NCBI RefSeq assembly: GCF_023078475.1
Contig: NZ_CP095741.1
Span: 186,001-250,000, forward strand
Source of the DNA: Luteibacter aegosomaticola
GTDB taxonomy: Bacteria; Pseudomonadota; Gammaproteobacteria; Xanthomonadales; Rhodanobacteraceae
Direction of reading: 5' to 3'
DNA: 64,000 nucleotides
The position numbers were made by a program, and so were the translations under genes. The notes beneath the pieces are model-generated. The model was not told the DNA's origin. It ran no database searches and worked only from the letters and a program-made list of their open reading frames with translations. This document shows positions 20,485 through 30,681 of this stretch, piece after piece (within the stretch, counting starts at the first letter, position 1; every line of letters starts with the position of its first letter).

Positions 20485-21561
20485 ATGCGAATGTCCATGA
20501 AGATGTTGCGCGGATTGCTGATCCCCGCCCTGGCCCTGCTTTTGTCAGGCTGTGACGCCGTTCTTTTCTCCCCTTCCGGTGATATTGCCCGGCAGCAGCG
20601 GGATCTGATCTTCATCTCCGTGGTGCTGATGTTGATCATCATCATCCCGGTCATCTTCCTCATCCTGTTGTTCGCGTGGAAGTACCGCGCGGGTAGCAAG
20701 GCCGCCGAGAAAGACTACGACCCGGACTGGAACCATTCCACGGTCCTCGAGCTGATCGTCTGGTCGGCCCCGCTGATGATCATCATCGCGCTGGGTGCCA
20801 TCACCTGGACCAGCACCCACAAGCTGGACCCGTACCGTCCGCTTGACCAGATCGACGCCACCCGCAAGGTCGCCGCCGGCACCAAGCCGCTGGTGGTCGA
20901 TGTCGTGGCGCTGGACTGGAAGTGGTTGTTCATCTATCCGGAGCAGGGCATCGCTACCGTGAACGAGATGGCGGCCCCGGTCGATCGCCCGATCGAATTC
21001 CGCATCACGGCTTCGAACGTGATGAATGCCTTCTTCGTCCCCAGCATGGCCGGCATGATCTACGCCATGCCCGGCATGGAGACCAAGCTCAACGCCGTGA
21101 TGAACAAGACCGGCGATTTCGAGGGCATCTCGGCCAACTACAGCGGTGCGGGCTTCTCGGATATGCGCTTCCGCTTCCACAGCCTGCCGCAGGGTGATTT
21201 CGACGCGTGGGTTGCCAAGGCCAAGGCCAGCGGCGACACCCTCCAGCGCGACGACTACCTGAAGCTCGAGCAGCCCAGCGAGCGCGAGCCGGTCCATTAC
21301 TTCGGCACCGTGGCCGAGGACCTCTACGAGCGCATCCTCAACCGTTGTGTCGAGGCCAACCGCATGTGCACCGGCGACATGATGGCGCTGGACAAGGCCG
21401 GCGGGCAGGGCATCGTGGGCACGTACAACGTGACCTCGCTGGATGCCAGCACCCGCAACCGCCTTGGCCTGGCCGATGATGGCCGCCGCTACGTGGGCGC
21501 CCTGTGCGCCGCTCGCGGCGCCACTGGTGAAGCCATGACGCCCGCCGGACGCCCGCTCTAA
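20485..21561 (+). CDS. cyoA: Quinol oxidase subunit II
   Basis: A 358-residue lipoprotein: the signal [17 protein letters not shown] carries a lipobox, then come two membrane helices and a periplasmic cupredoxin domain ([40 protein letters not shown]). The Cu-A ligand cysteines of cytochrome oxidases are absent, so this is the quinol-oxidase form. The C-terminal COX_ARM region ([12 protein letters not shown]) is present. ATG 20485 is used; ATG 20497 is equally plausible. The longer upstream frame from 20368 has no signal sequence at its start and is not used. First gene of cyoABCD. Confidence 0.95.
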   Translation: MRMSMKMLRGLLIPALALLLSGCDAVLFSPSGDIARQQRDLIFISVVLMLIIIIPVIFLILLFAWKYRAGSKAAEKDYDPDWNHSTVLELIVWSAPLMIIIALGAITWTSTHKLDPYRPLDQIDATRKVAAGTKPLVVDVVALDWKWLFIYPEQGIATVNEMAAPVDRPIEFRITASNVMNAFFVPSMAGMIYAMPGMETKLNAVMNKTGDFEGISANYSGAGFSDMRFRFHSLPQGDFDAWVAKAKASGDTLQRDDYLKLEQPSEREPVHYFGTVAEDLYERILNRCVEANRMCTGDMMALDKAGGQGIVGTYNVTSLDASTRNRLGLADDGRRYVGALCAARGATGEAMTPAGRPL

Positions 21562-21599
21562 GCGGTCGCCCCCATCGATTTAAGCTTGCCGAGTCCGGT

Positions 21600-23600
21600 A
21601 TGAATACGCCCGATCTAGCCAAACTGATCTTCGGACGCCTCACCATTGAGGCTATCCCGTACCACGAGCCCATCCTCCTCGCGACCTTCGCGGGCGTGGC
21701 GGTGGGCGGTATCGCCCTGCTGGCGATCCTCACCAAGTACAAGCTGTGGGGCTACCTCTGGAAAGAGTGGTTCACCAGCATCGATCACAAGAAGATCGGC
21801 ATCATGTACATGGTGCTGGGTATCGTGATGCTGCTCCGCGGCTTCGCGGATGCCCTCATGATGCGTGCCCAGCAGGCCATTGCCTTCAACGGCAATCCCG
21901 GCTTCCTGCCACCCCACCACTACGACCAGATCTTCACTGCCCACGGCGTGATCATGATCTTCTTCGTGGCGATGCCGCTGGTGACGGGCCTGATGAACTA
22001 CGTGGTGCCGCTGCAGATCGGCGCGCGCGACGTGGCCTTTCCGTTCCTCAACAACTTCAGCTTCTGGATGACGGTCGCTGGTGGCTTGCTGGTGATGGCT
22101 TCGCTGTTCGTCGGCGAATTCGCCCGTACCGGCTGGCTGGCCTACCCGCCGCTGTCCGGCCTGGCGCAGAGCCCTGATGTCGGTGTCGATTACTACATAT
22201 GGTCGCTACAGGTGGCCGGCGTAGGAACGACCTTGTCCGGTATCAACCTGATCGCGACCATCGTGAAGATGCGCGCGCCGGGCATGACCATGATGAAGAT
22301 GCCTGTCTTCACCTGGACCTCGCTCTGCACCAACGTCCTGATCGTCGCTGCCTTCCCGGTCCTCACGGCCGTGCTGGTGCTGCTGGCGCTGGATCGTTAC
22401 GCCGGTACCAACTTCTTCACGAACGACTTTGGCGGCAACGCCATGATGTACGTGAACCTGATCTGGATCTGGGGCCACCCCGAGGTCTACATCCTGGTGC
22501 TGCCGGTGTTCGGCGTGTTCTCCGAAGTGGTTTCCACCTTCAGCCAGAAGCGCCTGTTCGGTTACGCCTCGATGGTGTACGCCACCGTCGTGATCACCGT
22601 GCTGTCGTACCTGGTGTGGCTGCACCACTTCTTCACCATGGGTTCGGGTGCGAGCGTCAACTCGTTCTTCGGCATCACCACGATGATCATCTCGATCCCG
22701 ACCGGTGCGAAGATCTTCAACTGGCTGTTCACGATGTACCGTGGCCGCATCCAGTTCGACGTGCCGATGCTCTGGACCGTGGGCTTCATGGTCACCTTCG
22801 TGATCGGTGGCATGACCGGCGTGATGCTGGCGGTGCCGCCGGCCGACTTCCTGCTGCACAACAGCCTGTTCCTGATCGCGCACTTCCATAACGTGATCAT
22901 CGGCGGCGTCGTGTTCGGCCTGTTCGCCGGTATCAACTACTGGTTCCCGAAGGCCTTTGGCTTCCGCCTCGATCCGTTCTGGGGCAAGTGCTCCTTCTGG
23001 TTCTGGCTGGTGGGCTTCTACGTCGCCTTCATGCCGCTGTACGTGCTGGGCTTCATGGGCGTCACCCGCCGCATGAACCACTTCGAAGATCCGTCGCTGC
23101 AGATCTGGTTCCAGATCGCCGCCGTCGGCGCGGGCCTCATCGCCCTGGGCATCGGTTCGTTCCTGATGCAGATCTACGTCAGCATCAAGAACAAGGACAA
23201 GCTGCGCGACGTCACGGGTGATCCGTGGCACGGCCGTACCCTCGAGTGGGCCACCTCGTCGCCGCCGCCGGAATACAACTTCGCGTTCACCCCGGTGATC
23301 CACGAAGCGGACGCCTGGTGGGATATGAAGGAGCGCAACGCCACCCGTCGCACGGAAGGCTACCTGCCGATCCACATGCCGAAGAACACCGCGGCAGGCG
23401 TCATCATCGCTGGCTTCGCCTTCGTGTTCGGCTTCGCGATGATCTGGCACATGTTCCTGATCGCTGGCCTGGCGTTCCTTGGCATCCTGGTGAGCGCCAT
23501 CACGCATACCTTCAACTACAAGCGCGACTACTACATCCCCGCTGACGTGGTGGAGCGTACCGAGACCGCCCGTACGGAAGAGCTTGCCGCCCATGTCTGA
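21600..23600 (+). CDS. cyoB: Quinol oxidase subunit I (haem-copper catalytic subunit)
   Basis: A 666-residue protein with about 15 helices. All expected ligands are visible: low-spin haem His115 and His430, high-spin haem His428, Cu-B His293, His342 and His343, and the cross-linked Tyr297 in HPEVY. It reduces oxygen to water with electrons from quinol and pumps protons. Length and residue spacing match E. coli CyoB (offset +9). Haem type (o or a) is not fixed by sequence; see the SURF1 entry. Confidence 0.98.
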   Translation: MNTPDLAKLIFGRLTIEAIPYHEPILLATFAGVAVGGIALLAILTKYKLWGYLWKEWFTSIDHKKIGIMYMVLGIVMLLRGFADALMMRAQQAIAFNGNPGFLPPHHYDQIFTAHGVIMIFFVAMPLVTGLMNYVVPLQIGARDVAFPFLNNFSFWMTVAGGLLVMASLFVGEFARTGWLAYPPLSGLAQSPDVGVDYYIWSLQVAGVGTTLSGINLIATIVKMRAPGMTMMKMPVFTWTSLCTNVLIVAAFPVLTAVLVLLALDRYAGTNFFTNDFGGNAMMYVNLIWIWGHPEVYILVLPVFGVFSEVVSTFSQKRLFGYASMVYATVVITVLSYLVWLHHFFTMGSGASVNSFFGITTMIISIPTGAKIFNWLFTMYRGRIQFDVPMLWTVGFMVTFVIGGMTGVMLAVPPADFLLHNSLFLIAHFHNVIIGGVVFGLFAGINYWFPKAFGFRLDPFWGKCSFWFWLVGFYVAFMPLYVLGFMGVTRRMNHFEDPSLQIWFQIAAVGAGLIALGIGSFLMQIYVSIKNKDKLRDVTGDPWHGRTLEWATSSPPPEYNFAFTPVIHEADAWWDMKERNATRRTEGYLPIHMPKNTAAGVIIAGFAFVFGFAMIWHMFLIAGLAFLGILVSAITHTFNYKRDYYIPADVVERTETARTEELAAHV

Positions 23601-24228
23601 TATGCATGCCACCCCGTCCGCGGCTGTCGCGGAAAACCAGACCCAGTTCTGGATGACCAAGGACCACCATCCGGAGAACGGAACCCTGCTCGGGTTCTGG
23701 ATCTACCTGATGAGTGACTGCCTGATCTTCGCCTGCCTGTTCGCCGTGTACGGCGTGCTGGGCCGCAGCTACGCCGGCGGCCCCTCGGGTGCGGATCTGT
23801 TTGAACTGCCGCTGGTGGCGCTCAACACCACCATGCTGCTGCTGTCTTCGATCACCTACGGCTTTGCCGTGCTGGAGATGCAGAAGAACCGCCGCGGCAC
23901 GATGATGGCCTGGCTCATCATCACCGGCTTGTTCGGCCTCGCGTTCCTCGGCATCGAAATGTACGAGTTCGCGCACCTGATCCATGAAGGTGCCGGCCCG
24001 CAGCGCAGCGCGTTCCTGTCGTCGTTCTTCACCCTGGTGGGCACCCACGGCCTGCACGTTACCTTCGGTATCGTGTGGCTGATCACCCTGCTGGTGCAGG
24101 TCGGCCGGTTCGGCCTCACCGCCGCCAACAAGCGTCGCATCATGTGCCTCTCCATGTTCTGGCACTTCCTGGACGTGGTCTGGATCGGTGTGTTCACCTT
24201 TGTCTACCTGATGGGAGTGCTGCCGTGA
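23593..24228 (+). CDS. cyoC: Quinol oxidase subunit III
   Basis: A 211-residue membrane protein with five helices: [20 protein letters not shown] at the start, [20 protein letters not shown] in the middle, [13 protein letters not shown] and [20 protein letters not shown] at the end, all typical of CyoC. ATG 23593 (MSDMHATPS) overlaps the cyoB stop and is preferred over the TTG at 23584. It ends with a 4-base overlap with cyoD. Confidence 0.95.
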   Translation: MSDMHATPSAAVAENQTQFWMTKDHHPENGTLLGFWIYLMSDCLIFACLFAVYGVLGRSYAGGPSGADLFELPLVALNTTMLLLSSITYGFAVLEMQKNRRGTMMAWLIITGLFGLAFLGIEMYEFAHLIHEGAGPQRSAFLSSFFTLVGTHGLHVTFGIVWLITLLVQVGRFGLTAANKRRIMCLSMFWHFLDVVWIGVFTFVYLMGVLP

Positions 24229-24629
24229 GCGCGCACGCTGAATCGCACGATCACCACGATCACGACCACCACGACGACGAAGTCGTCAGCCACAGCACCC
24301 TCGGTGGTTATCTCCTCGGCTTCTTCCTCGCCGTGGTGCTTACCGCCATCCCGTTCTGGCTGGTGATGGGCAAGGTCATCCCGGACACCCGTACGATCTC
24401 CGTGGTGCTCCTGGCCTTCGCCGCCATCCAGATCGTGGTGCACATGATCTACTTCCTGCACATGGATACGAAGTCGCAGGGTGGCTGGAACATGCTGGCG
24501 CTGATCTTTACGCTGGTCCTTGTGGTTATCACCCTGTCGGGTTCGATCTGGGTCATGTTCCACATGAATGCCAACATGATGCCGGGCATGTCGCATGACA
24601 TGAGCCAGCAGGTGAAGAACCTGCCTTGA
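24225..24629 (+). CDS. cyoD: Quinol oxidase subunit IV
   Basis: A 134-residue protein started by GTG 24225, overlapping the cyoC stop (GTGA). Three helices follow ([60 protein letters not shown]), the CyoD layout. The N-terminus contains an unusual His/Asp run ([12 protein letters not shown], residues 8-19) and the C-terminus is Met-rich ([12 protein letters not shown]). Both could bind copper or zinc. CyoD aids assembly of the Cu-B site in subunit I. Confidence 0.93.
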   Translation: MSAHAESHDHHDHDHHDDEVVSHSTLGGYLLGFFLAVVLTAIPFWLVMGKVIPDTRTISVVLLAFAAIQIVVHMIYFLHMDTKSQGGWNMLALIFTLVLVVITLSGSIWVMFHMNANMMPGMSHDMSQQVKNLP

Positions 24630-25399
24630 GCGCATCCGCACCAAGCACTAACGAAACGCCGCGCCCTCCGCGCGGCGTCTTCGTTCTGGGCCTGCTCGCC
24701 TTGTTCGGCGTGCTGGTCTTCGCTGCCTTCGTGGCGCTGGGCACCTGGCAGGTGCACCGCCGTGCGTGGAAGCACGAGCTGATCGCGCGCGTCGACGCCC
24801 GCGTCCACGCACCGCCGGTGGATGCCCCGGGCCGTGGCCAGTGGCCGCAGGTAACGGCCGAGAGCGATGAATACCGCCGCGTGAAGCTTGCCGGCACGTT
24901 CCTCACCGACAAGAGTGTCCGCGTGCGTGCCAGCACCGAGCTGGGTCTCGGCTCGTGGCTCATGACGCCGCTGCGCCGGGATAACGGCGAGGTGGTACTG
25001 GTGAACCGCGGCTTCGTGACCCCTTCCTGGTGCGATGGCAAGGCCAACTGCGCGACCGGGCCGGCAGGCCACACGACGGTGACCGGTTTGCTGCGCATCA
25101 CTGAGCCCAAGGGCGCGTTCCTGCAGAAGAACGACCCGGCCGGTGGCCGCTGGTTCTCGCGCGACGTTGCGGCGATCAACCAGGCGGGCGGCGAGACGGA
25201 TGCCGCGCCGTACTTCGTGGACGCGGATGCCGCCTCGGCCCCAGGCCGTACCGACGGCAGCGACGCCCCGGTGGGGGGGCTGACGGTGATCGCTTTCCCC
25301 GATAACCATATGCAGTACGCCCTGACCTGGTATGCCCTGGCCCTCCTCACCCTGGTGGGTGCCTTGGTGGTCTGGCGGGATGAGCGCAAGCGCCGCTAA
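24626..25399 (+). CDS. SURF1 family oxidase assembly protein
   Basis: A 257-residue protein with two membrane helices flanking a periplasmic domain, as in SURF1: FALGTWQVHRRAWK-like start (here VALGTWQVHRRAWKHELI), RRVKLAGTF, VLVNRGFV and NHMQYALTWYALA at the end. SURF1 delivers haem a to subunit I of haem-copper oxidases. It starts with TTG overlapping the cyoD stop by 3 bases, so it is part of the cyo transcript. The cyoE (haem o synthase) gene usually found here is absent. Confidence 0.9.
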   Translation: MSASAPSTNETPRPPRGVFVLGLLALFGVLVFAAFVALGTWQVHRRAWKHELIARVDARVHAPPVDAPGRGQWPQVTAESDEYRRVKLAGTFLTDKSVRVRASTELGLGSWLMTPLRRDNGEVVLVNRGFVTPSWCDGKANCATGPAGHTTVTGLLRITEPKGAFLQKNDPAGGRWFSRDVAAINQAGGETDAAPYFVDADAASAPGRTDGSDAPVGGLTVIAFPDNHMQYALTWYALALLTLVGALVVWRDERKRR

Positions 25400-25442
25400 G
25401 CCGGCGCATTTCAATTTCCGGGGGCTGGCACGTCTTTAGGGG

Positions 25443-26366
25443 ATGCAGCCTCGTATCACCCCCAGCCGTACGCTCCACGACCTGCCGCTTGGCTGGTCGC
25501 CCCCGGCCCCCGACATGGGTGGCCTGCGCCTGGTGATCGAGCATTTCCGTCGCCGCAGCGCCTTGCGCCGCCGCTCGCCCCTGACCGAAAGCCGTGCACG
25601 CTACCTGTGGCGCACGCTCCGGGAGCTGCCCCGCCAGGCGGCGTGGCTAAGGCTGGTCGGGCGTTCGCGTGAGATCCGCGCCGCCGCCGAATTGAATCCG
25701 GCGCTCTACGAGCGCGCGCAGCCGCACTACATTTCCCGCCGTTTCGACCTGGCCGACCGGGCCCGGATTATCGAATCGCACTACCGCTTTGTTTCGCGCG
25801 AGTTTCCCGAGCGGCTCCGCCTACGCCTGCTGAAGGGCCATGACGTGCGCCTGGCCACGCTCCCCCTCGGCGATGGCCAGGTCGCGTACGTGCATGCCCG
25901 TGCCCCTGAGCATGCGCAGTGCGGGGAGCTCGGTCTTTTCCTGCTCAATGCGGAGAAGGAGGTCATCTCCTCCTGTGCGCTTACCTTTGCCGGTATCGAA
26001 GGCATCCTGGTCGGCGCCATGCACGGATCGTGGGCCTACCTGGGCCGCGCCGCGATCTCGGGTTTCACGCGTGCCAGCGGTGGCCTGCATCCCCGCGAGC
26101 TTCTGCTCGCCCTGGTGCGTGCGCTGGCGACGTATTACGGCATTGAACGCATCCGCGGCGTGGCTGCGGCGCATCATCCCCAGGATCGACGCGCCGGCAT
26201 CACGATCGCGGCATACGATCGTTTCTGGCGCCGCCATGGCGGCGTGGCAGGAACGGATGGTTGCTACGAGGTGCCCGTACAAGGCTTGCCGACCGGTCGC
26301 CTGGCGCGCGATGCATTCCGCCGCGAGGCATGCGAAGTCGTGCTGAAGCCGTTTCAGAAATCGTAG
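25443..26366 (+). CDS. DUF535 (VirK/YbjX family) protein
   Basis: A 307-residue protein of the DUF535 family: FVSREFPERLRLRLLKGHDV, CGELGLFLLN, ITFAGIEG-like (here LTFAGIEGILVGAMHG), IRGVAAAHHPQDRR and YDRFWRRHGG are characteristic. Members (VirK, YbjX) are linked to virulence and outer-membrane or peptide resistance, but the biochemical role is unclear. Its last 13 bases overlap the end of the convergent TonB-receptor gene. Confidence 0.88.
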   Translation: MQPRITPSRTLHDLPLGWSPPAPDMGGLRLVIEHFRRRSALRRRSPLTESRARYLWRTLRELPRQAAWLRLVGRSREIRAAAELNPALYERAQPHYISRRFDLADRARIIESHYRFVSREFPERLRLRLLKGHDVRLATLPLGDGQVAYVHARAPEHAQCGELGLFLLNAEKEVISSCALTFAGIEGILVGAMHGSWAYLGRAAISGFTRASGGLHPRELLLALVRALATYYGIERIRGVAAAHHPQDRRAGITIAAYDRFWRRHGGVAGTDGCYEVPVQGLPTGRLARDAFRREACEVVLKPFQKS

Positions 26367-28831
26367 GAGCCGGTGAGCAGCACCGTACGGCCCTGGCGGA
26401 TCGGTACGAAGGTGTCGTCGAAGTTCACCGCGTAGAGCGTGCGGGCGAAGACGTTCTTCACCCCCAGCGTGACCCGCCAGTGCTCGCCGTAGCGCGTCAG
26501 GTTGGTTTCCACGCTGGCCTGGCCCGGAATGCCGAAGTACTGGCCGTCGGCGCTCGTCTTGCCGAGGCTGCGGCTACGGGCCAGCACACCGGCGGCGATG
26601 CCCCAGGGCTGCACCGGCCCCTGGCCGAACCGGTAGCTCGCCCATACAGCCGCCTGGTGCCGCGGCGTGCCGGTGGGGCGCGTGTCGTCCTGGTTATGGA
26701 TGCGCGCTTCCGTCAGGCTGGCGAGCACATCGACGCCGGGTGCGATGTTCCCGCTGAACTCCAGCTCCAGGCCACGATTGGTCTGCCCTGGCCCGGGTGT
26801 CGCAAAGTACGGGGGCTCGGGCGAGACCAGGTCGATGCTGTGATCGACGTGGATGCGATAGATCGCGGCGGTCAGGCGCGCACGCTGGTCGAACAGATCG
26901 AACTTGCCACCCAGCTCCACCTGGCGCGAGGTCACCGCGGGCAGGGGCTGGCCATCCCTGCCGAGCAGCGGGTCCGGCTGGAATCCGACGGCGGTGTCGG
27001 CGTAGATCGATACCGTGGGTGCGAGCTTGTACACGACGCCAAGCTTCGGTACCCAGCGCGATTTCCGTTGCCGGCGCGGCAAGCCATCTTCCCAGTGCGT
27101 ATCCAGCTGGTACGTCGTGCGACGTATCGCGGCGAGCACGTTCCAGCGCTCACCGATCGTAATCTGGTCCTGCAGATAAAGGCCGGCATTGGTCTGCCAC
27201 GATCCGCCCAGGTTTTGCACCGTCGTTACGGGCGCGACGAGCGTGTTGAACTTGCCCGACATGCGCGCGCCGGTCGCGAGGTTGAACGCGATCGGCGTGG
27301 TGACGATCTGCGCATCGCGGTCGCGATCGGTGTCGCTGGATTCGAGCGTCTCCACGGTGCTGCCACCGCCGCTGTCGCCGGCATGCGTGCGTGCGACGTC
27401 GAAGCCGAGCAACACGGTGTGTGCCGTGGACCCCGCATCGAACGTGGTGCGCAAATCGTTCTGCCACGTCCAGTAGCTGCCCTTGTAGCGAAAGGTGCGC
27501 GCTACCGGCGTGAGGAACCCGCCGAAGCCACCGGCCACGTACGACCAGTTGCGGCCGTCGCTGCGCTGGCGCACGTACTGGCCCTGGCTGTGGAAGGTCC
27601 AGTCGTTGCCGAAGTCGTGGTCGATCTCGAACACGGCTCGGGTCGTACGGTACGTGGAGTATTCGTCGGGCGTATCTGGCAGGTCGTGGTACGGCGATGC
27701 CGTGGACAGCGATGCGCCGAGCAGCACGGTGTGCTCCGGACCGGGCACGCGGTTATCGACATATTCCAGGCCGCCCATGACGCGGGTATTCGTGCCCTGC
27801 CACGCTAACGACGGGGCAAGGTAGGCGCCACGGCCGTGGCCATTGCCTTGTGGCGTACGCTCCGCCGCCTGTCCGGCCGCAACGAGGCGGTAGGTCCACG
27901 CACCATCGCTCGAGGCCTTGCCGGCCAGGTCCAGGCCGAGGCGCGCGCCATCGTATTCGCCTGCCGACCAGGTCAGCGTGCGCACGGTGTCGGCCTGCGG
28001 GCGCTTCATCACGACGTTGATCGATCCGCCGAAATTGTTGTTCTGCGACGCGTCGCCAAGAATGGCCTCGGGACCACGCAATACTTCAACGCGTTCGATA
28101 CCGATCAGCGGCGGAAGATCGTCGGTGCGCGCGATGCCGTTGGGCATGCCGTCCGTCATGCCGTTGCCCGCATCGAAACCGCGGATCAGGAACAACGGCG
28201 ATCCACCGTAGCCATCGACGTATTGCACGCCGGCGACATAGCGTGCGACATCACCGATGCTTACCGCCTGCTGCGACGCGATGACCTCGCGCGTCACCAC
28301 GCTGATCGATTGCGGCACGTCGCTGAGATTGGTTTCCGTGCGCGTCGCGGTGCGCGAGGTATCGGCCTTGAAGCCGTCGTCCGCCAGGATACCGCGCACA
28401 TCGACGGTGGCCAGCGGGGTCACCGCGTGCGGGTCAAACGCGGTCGCGGCATCCGCCGGTGCGGGCACCGCATTGTTGGGTTGTTGCTTTTGACGGACGA
28501 CCACGGTGTGCGCGTCATACGATTCGCGCTCGAGGTCGGTGCCTTCCAGCAGTTCGTCCAGCGCGGCGTCGGGTGTGAGCAGGCCGCTCGCACCGCCGGA
28601 GCGCCAGTTGGCGATGGCGCCCGAGGCGGTGAGTACCTGCACGCGGGATTGCTTGCCCCACGCGAGCAGGGCAGTGGCCATGGGTTGTGGCGCGATGGCG
28701 AACGGGAGCACGGAGCTCCCTTCGCCCGCCGGCGAGCCTTCACCCGCCATCGCAGGGTGCAGCGCGAGCGCCAACGCAAGCGCGAGCGCGCCGGTGGTTA
28801 CGCGCCGGCGCCCGCGAACGGTGTGCTGCAA
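26354..28831 (-). CDS. TonB-dependent siderophore receptor with signalling domain
   Basis: An 825-residue outer-membrane receptor. After the signal peptide comes an STN signalling domain (LPFAIAPQPMATALLAWGKQ to HTVVVRQ, about residues 42-112), then a linker, a plug (VPQSISVVTREVIASQQAVS, RGFDAGNGMTDGMPN, IERVEVLRGPEAILGD) and a 22-strand barrel ending VLLTGSYDF with the terminal Phe. Ligand binding is relayed through the STN domain to FecR, whose gene lies 28 bases upstream. The siderophore is not identifiable. The resemblance is to FpvA/FoxA-type receptors. Confidence 0.95.
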   Translation of the reverse strand: MQHTVRGRRRVTTGALALALALALHPAMAGEGSPAGEGSSVLPFAIAPQPMATALLAWGKQSRVQVLTASGAIANWRSGGASGLLTPDAALDELLEGTDLERESYDAHTVVVRQKQQPNNAVPAPADAATAFDPHAVTPLATVDVRGILADDGFKADTSRTATRTETNLSDVPQSISVVTREVIASQQAVSIGDVARYVAGVQYVDGYGGSPLFLIRGFDAGNGMTDGMPNGIARTDDLPPLIGIERVEVLRGPEAILGDASQNNNFGGSINVVMKRPQADTVRTLTWSAGEYDGARLGLDLAGKASSDGAWTYRLVAAGQAAERTPQGNGHGRGAYLAPSLAWQGTNTRVMGGLEYVDNRVPGPEHTVLLGASLSTASPYHDLPDTPDEYSTYRTTRAVFEIDHDFGNDWTFHSQGQYVRQRSDGRNWSYVAGGFGGFLTPVARTFRYKGSYWTWQNDLRTTFDAGSTAHTVLLGFDVARTHAGDSGGGSTVETLESSDTDRDRDAQIVTTPIAFNLATGARMSGKFNTLVAPVTTVQNLGGSWQTNAGLYLQDQITIGERWNVLAAIRRTTYQLDTHWEDGLPRRQRKSRWVPKLGVVYKLAPTVSIYADTAVGFQPDPLLGRDGQPLPAVTSRQVELGGKFDLFDQRARLTAAIYRIHVDHSIDLVSPEPPYFATPGPGQTNRGLELEFSGNIAPGVDVLASLTEARIHNQDDTRPTGTPRHQAAVWASYRFGQGPVQPWGIAAGVLARSRSLGKTSADGQYFGIPGQASVETNLTRYGEHWRVTLGVKNVFARTLYAVNFDDTFVPIRQGRTVLLTGSYDF

Positions 28832-28859
28832 GACCTGCGGCCCCAGGACTACGAATGGG

Positions 28860-29879
28860 TCAGCGCGGCGTCGGGCCCCGCGCCATGGATGTCTGTCGCG
28901 TCAGTTGAAGGTGATCGGCATACGTATCGACCCGGACAGGGAATACGCGCGGCAGGGCCGCCACCCAACTGTCGATGGTATCGACCTGGACCGTACCGGT
29001 AAACGTCAGCCGTGAAAGTACGGGATCGTCCATCCGGATGGGTCGCTTGCTGTAGCGGTTCACATTGTCCAACACCGAAGCCAGCGGCTCGTTCACGAAC
29101 TCCAGCCGGTTCTCGCGCCACGCCGTGGCTACGGCGGGATCGATATCGAGGATTCGCATGGCCTGGGTCTCAGGGTCGAACGAGACTTCGCGCCCCGCAC
29201 CCAGCTCCACGGTGCCGCCGTCGCTATCGTCGGCGGAGGGGGAGACCCGCACGCGGCCCTCGGTGACGGCAACCGTCACGCGATCGCCCGTGCGGCGTAC
29301 GTTGAACGCGGTGCCCAGGTCGCGAATCCGCAGCGGACCCGCGGTCACCACGAACGGGCGCTCGGCATGGGCCACACGGAAGAAGGCTTCGCCGGCATCG
29401 AGGTCGATGGCGCGGATATCGTGCCCATAGTGGGCCGTGATCGAGGTTGCGCCGCCGAGCTCGATGCTGGAGCCATCGGGGAGGTCGATATCGCGGTGGC
29501 CGGCACGTTCACTGGCGTAGGCACGCGGGGCGTCCGGCCCATGCCGGTAAGCCAGCAAAAGGCCGCCGCCCAGGACCACCACGGCGGCCAGCCCGGCCGC
29601 CAGCGCCAGGAAGCGGCGCGACGGGGCGCGGCGGGGAGCGCTGGCGGGTGGCGCAAAGCGCGCGATCAGGTCAGCACGCTGGTCGCCGCGCAGGGCGGCC
29701 GCGTCTTCCGCCAGGGCGCAGGCACGCTCGAAGGCGGCGGCATGGCGCGGGTCGGCTTCCAGCCAGGCGGTCCACTGGCCCAGGGCCTGTTCCGGCAGGG
29801 TGGGATCGCGCAGGCGGGCCCACCATTCGGCGGCCGCGTGTTCGATCGAGTGGGCGGGGGCGAAGGTCACAGCGCTCAT
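28860..29879 (-). CDS. FecR-type transmembrane sigma regulator
   Basis: A 339-residue protein: a cytoplasmic N-domain (DUF4880: AAEWWARLRDPTLPEQALGQ, FERACALAED), one membrane helix (FLALAAGLAAVVVLGGGLLL, about residues 90-110), the periplasmic FecR domain (RDIDLPDGSSIELGGATSIT, AFFRVAHAERPFVV, LGTAFNVRR) and a C-terminal STN-like domain (LASVLDNVNRYSKRPI). It passes the receptor signal to the sigma factor encoded just upstream, with which it overlaps by 4 bases. Confidence 0.95.
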   Translation of the reverse strand: MSAVTFAPAHSIEHAAAEWWARLRDPTLPEQALGQWTAWLEADPRHAAAFERACALAEDAAALRGDQRADLIARFAPPASAPRRAPSRRFLALAAGLAAVVVLGGGLLLAYRHGPDAPRAYASERAGHRDIDLPDGSSIELGGATSITAHYGHDIRAIDLDAGEAFFRVAHAERPFVVTAGPLRIRDLGTAFNVRRTGDRVTVAVTEGRVRVSPSADDSDGGTVELGAGREVSFDPETQAMRILDIDPAVATAWRENRLEFVNEPLASVLDNVNRYSKRPIRMDDPVLSRLTFTGTVQVDTIDSWVAALPRVFPVRVDTYADHLQLTRQTSMARGPTPR

Positions 29880-30439
29880 GGAAGGGTCTCCGCTCGGTCA
29901 CGGCGGTCACGGCAATGCGCCAGGGCATGGCCGACGTGGTAGCGCACCATGCGCTCGCTCAGGTTCATTTCTTTGGCGACGGCGGCGAAATCGCGGCCAT
30001 CGATGACATGCATGACAAACGCCCGGCTGGTCTTCGGCGGCAGCTCGTCCAGGGCCTCGCGGATACCGCGCCACTGTTGCAGGGCAGCGGCGTGCTGCTC
30101 GGGGATGGGCGTGACGTGCCAGTCATCGTGATCAGGGTCTACCGGGGCCGCGGCGCGCACGTTGCGCATGCGCAGGCGGTCGACGGCCATGTTGGCGGCC
30201 GCGCGGAACAGGAAGGCCCGGGGCGAGTCGATCTTCGTGGCATCGTCCAGCGAAAGCAGTTTGAGGTACACCTCCTGGGCGACCTCCTGGGCATCGGCGA
30301 GCGAATTCAGCCGGGCGCGCAGGAACGCGACCAGGGCTGCATTGTGTTCACGGAAGAGGGCGACGACCTGGTCGGCCCGCCGTCCGCGTGGCGCGCCAGT
30401 CGCCTCGGTGGGATCCATCGTTCGGGGTACCGCGTTCAT
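29876..30439 (-). CDS. ECF RNA polymerase sigma factor, FecI type
   Basis: A 187-residue ECF sigma factor with region 2 (LFREHNAALVAFLRARLN, DAQEVAQEVYLKLL, RAFLFRAAANMAVDRLR) and region 4 (LDELPPKTSRAFVMHVIDG, EMNLSERMVRYHVGHAL). The start at 30439 (MNAVPRT) is used; the frame continues upstream without sigma-like sequence. It directs transcription of the receptor gene when iron-siderophore binds. No clear Fur box was seen in the 242-base gap upstream. Confidence 0.93.
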   Translation of the reverse strand: MNAVPRTMDPTEATGAPRGRRADQVVALFREHNAALVAFLRARLNSLADAQEVAQEVYLKLLSLDDATKIDSPRAFLFRAAANMAVDRLRMRNVRAAAPVDPDHDDWHVTPIPEQHAAALQQWRGIREALDELPPKTSRAFVMHVIDGRDFAAVAKEMNLSERMVRYHVGHALAHCRDRRDRAETLP

Positions 30440-30681
30440 GGGGGTGTTCCGGATATAGGGTCGCACGGTGCGGAACCGACGTGCGTACGGGCAGGGACGC
30501 ACGCCGGTATCCGCACCGGCGAAACCCCTAGACGTCCCAGCCTCGAAAAATTGAAATGGGTCCGCAGGAAGGGCCAGTCCATCGAATAGGTTTTCGAACG
30601 TAAATCCCTCGTATCCGCAGGATTTCATAAGGTTTTTGTAAGAGCGTAGACATCCGCCTGAGCTACGATCACCACTCCCCT

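Noticed and set aside
22206..23660. Long minus-strand open frame opposite cyoB
   Set aside because: Antisense shadow of a strongly conserved gene; composition is His/Asp/Arg-biased with no family features.
26261..27808. Plus-strand open frame opposite the TonB receptor
   Set aside because: Antisense of a well-supported receptor gene; no conserved motif.
30440..30681. Possible Fur box upstream of the FecI-type sigma gene
   Set aside because: No sequence resembling the 19-base Fur consensus was found in this 242-base gap; nothing else recognisable there either.
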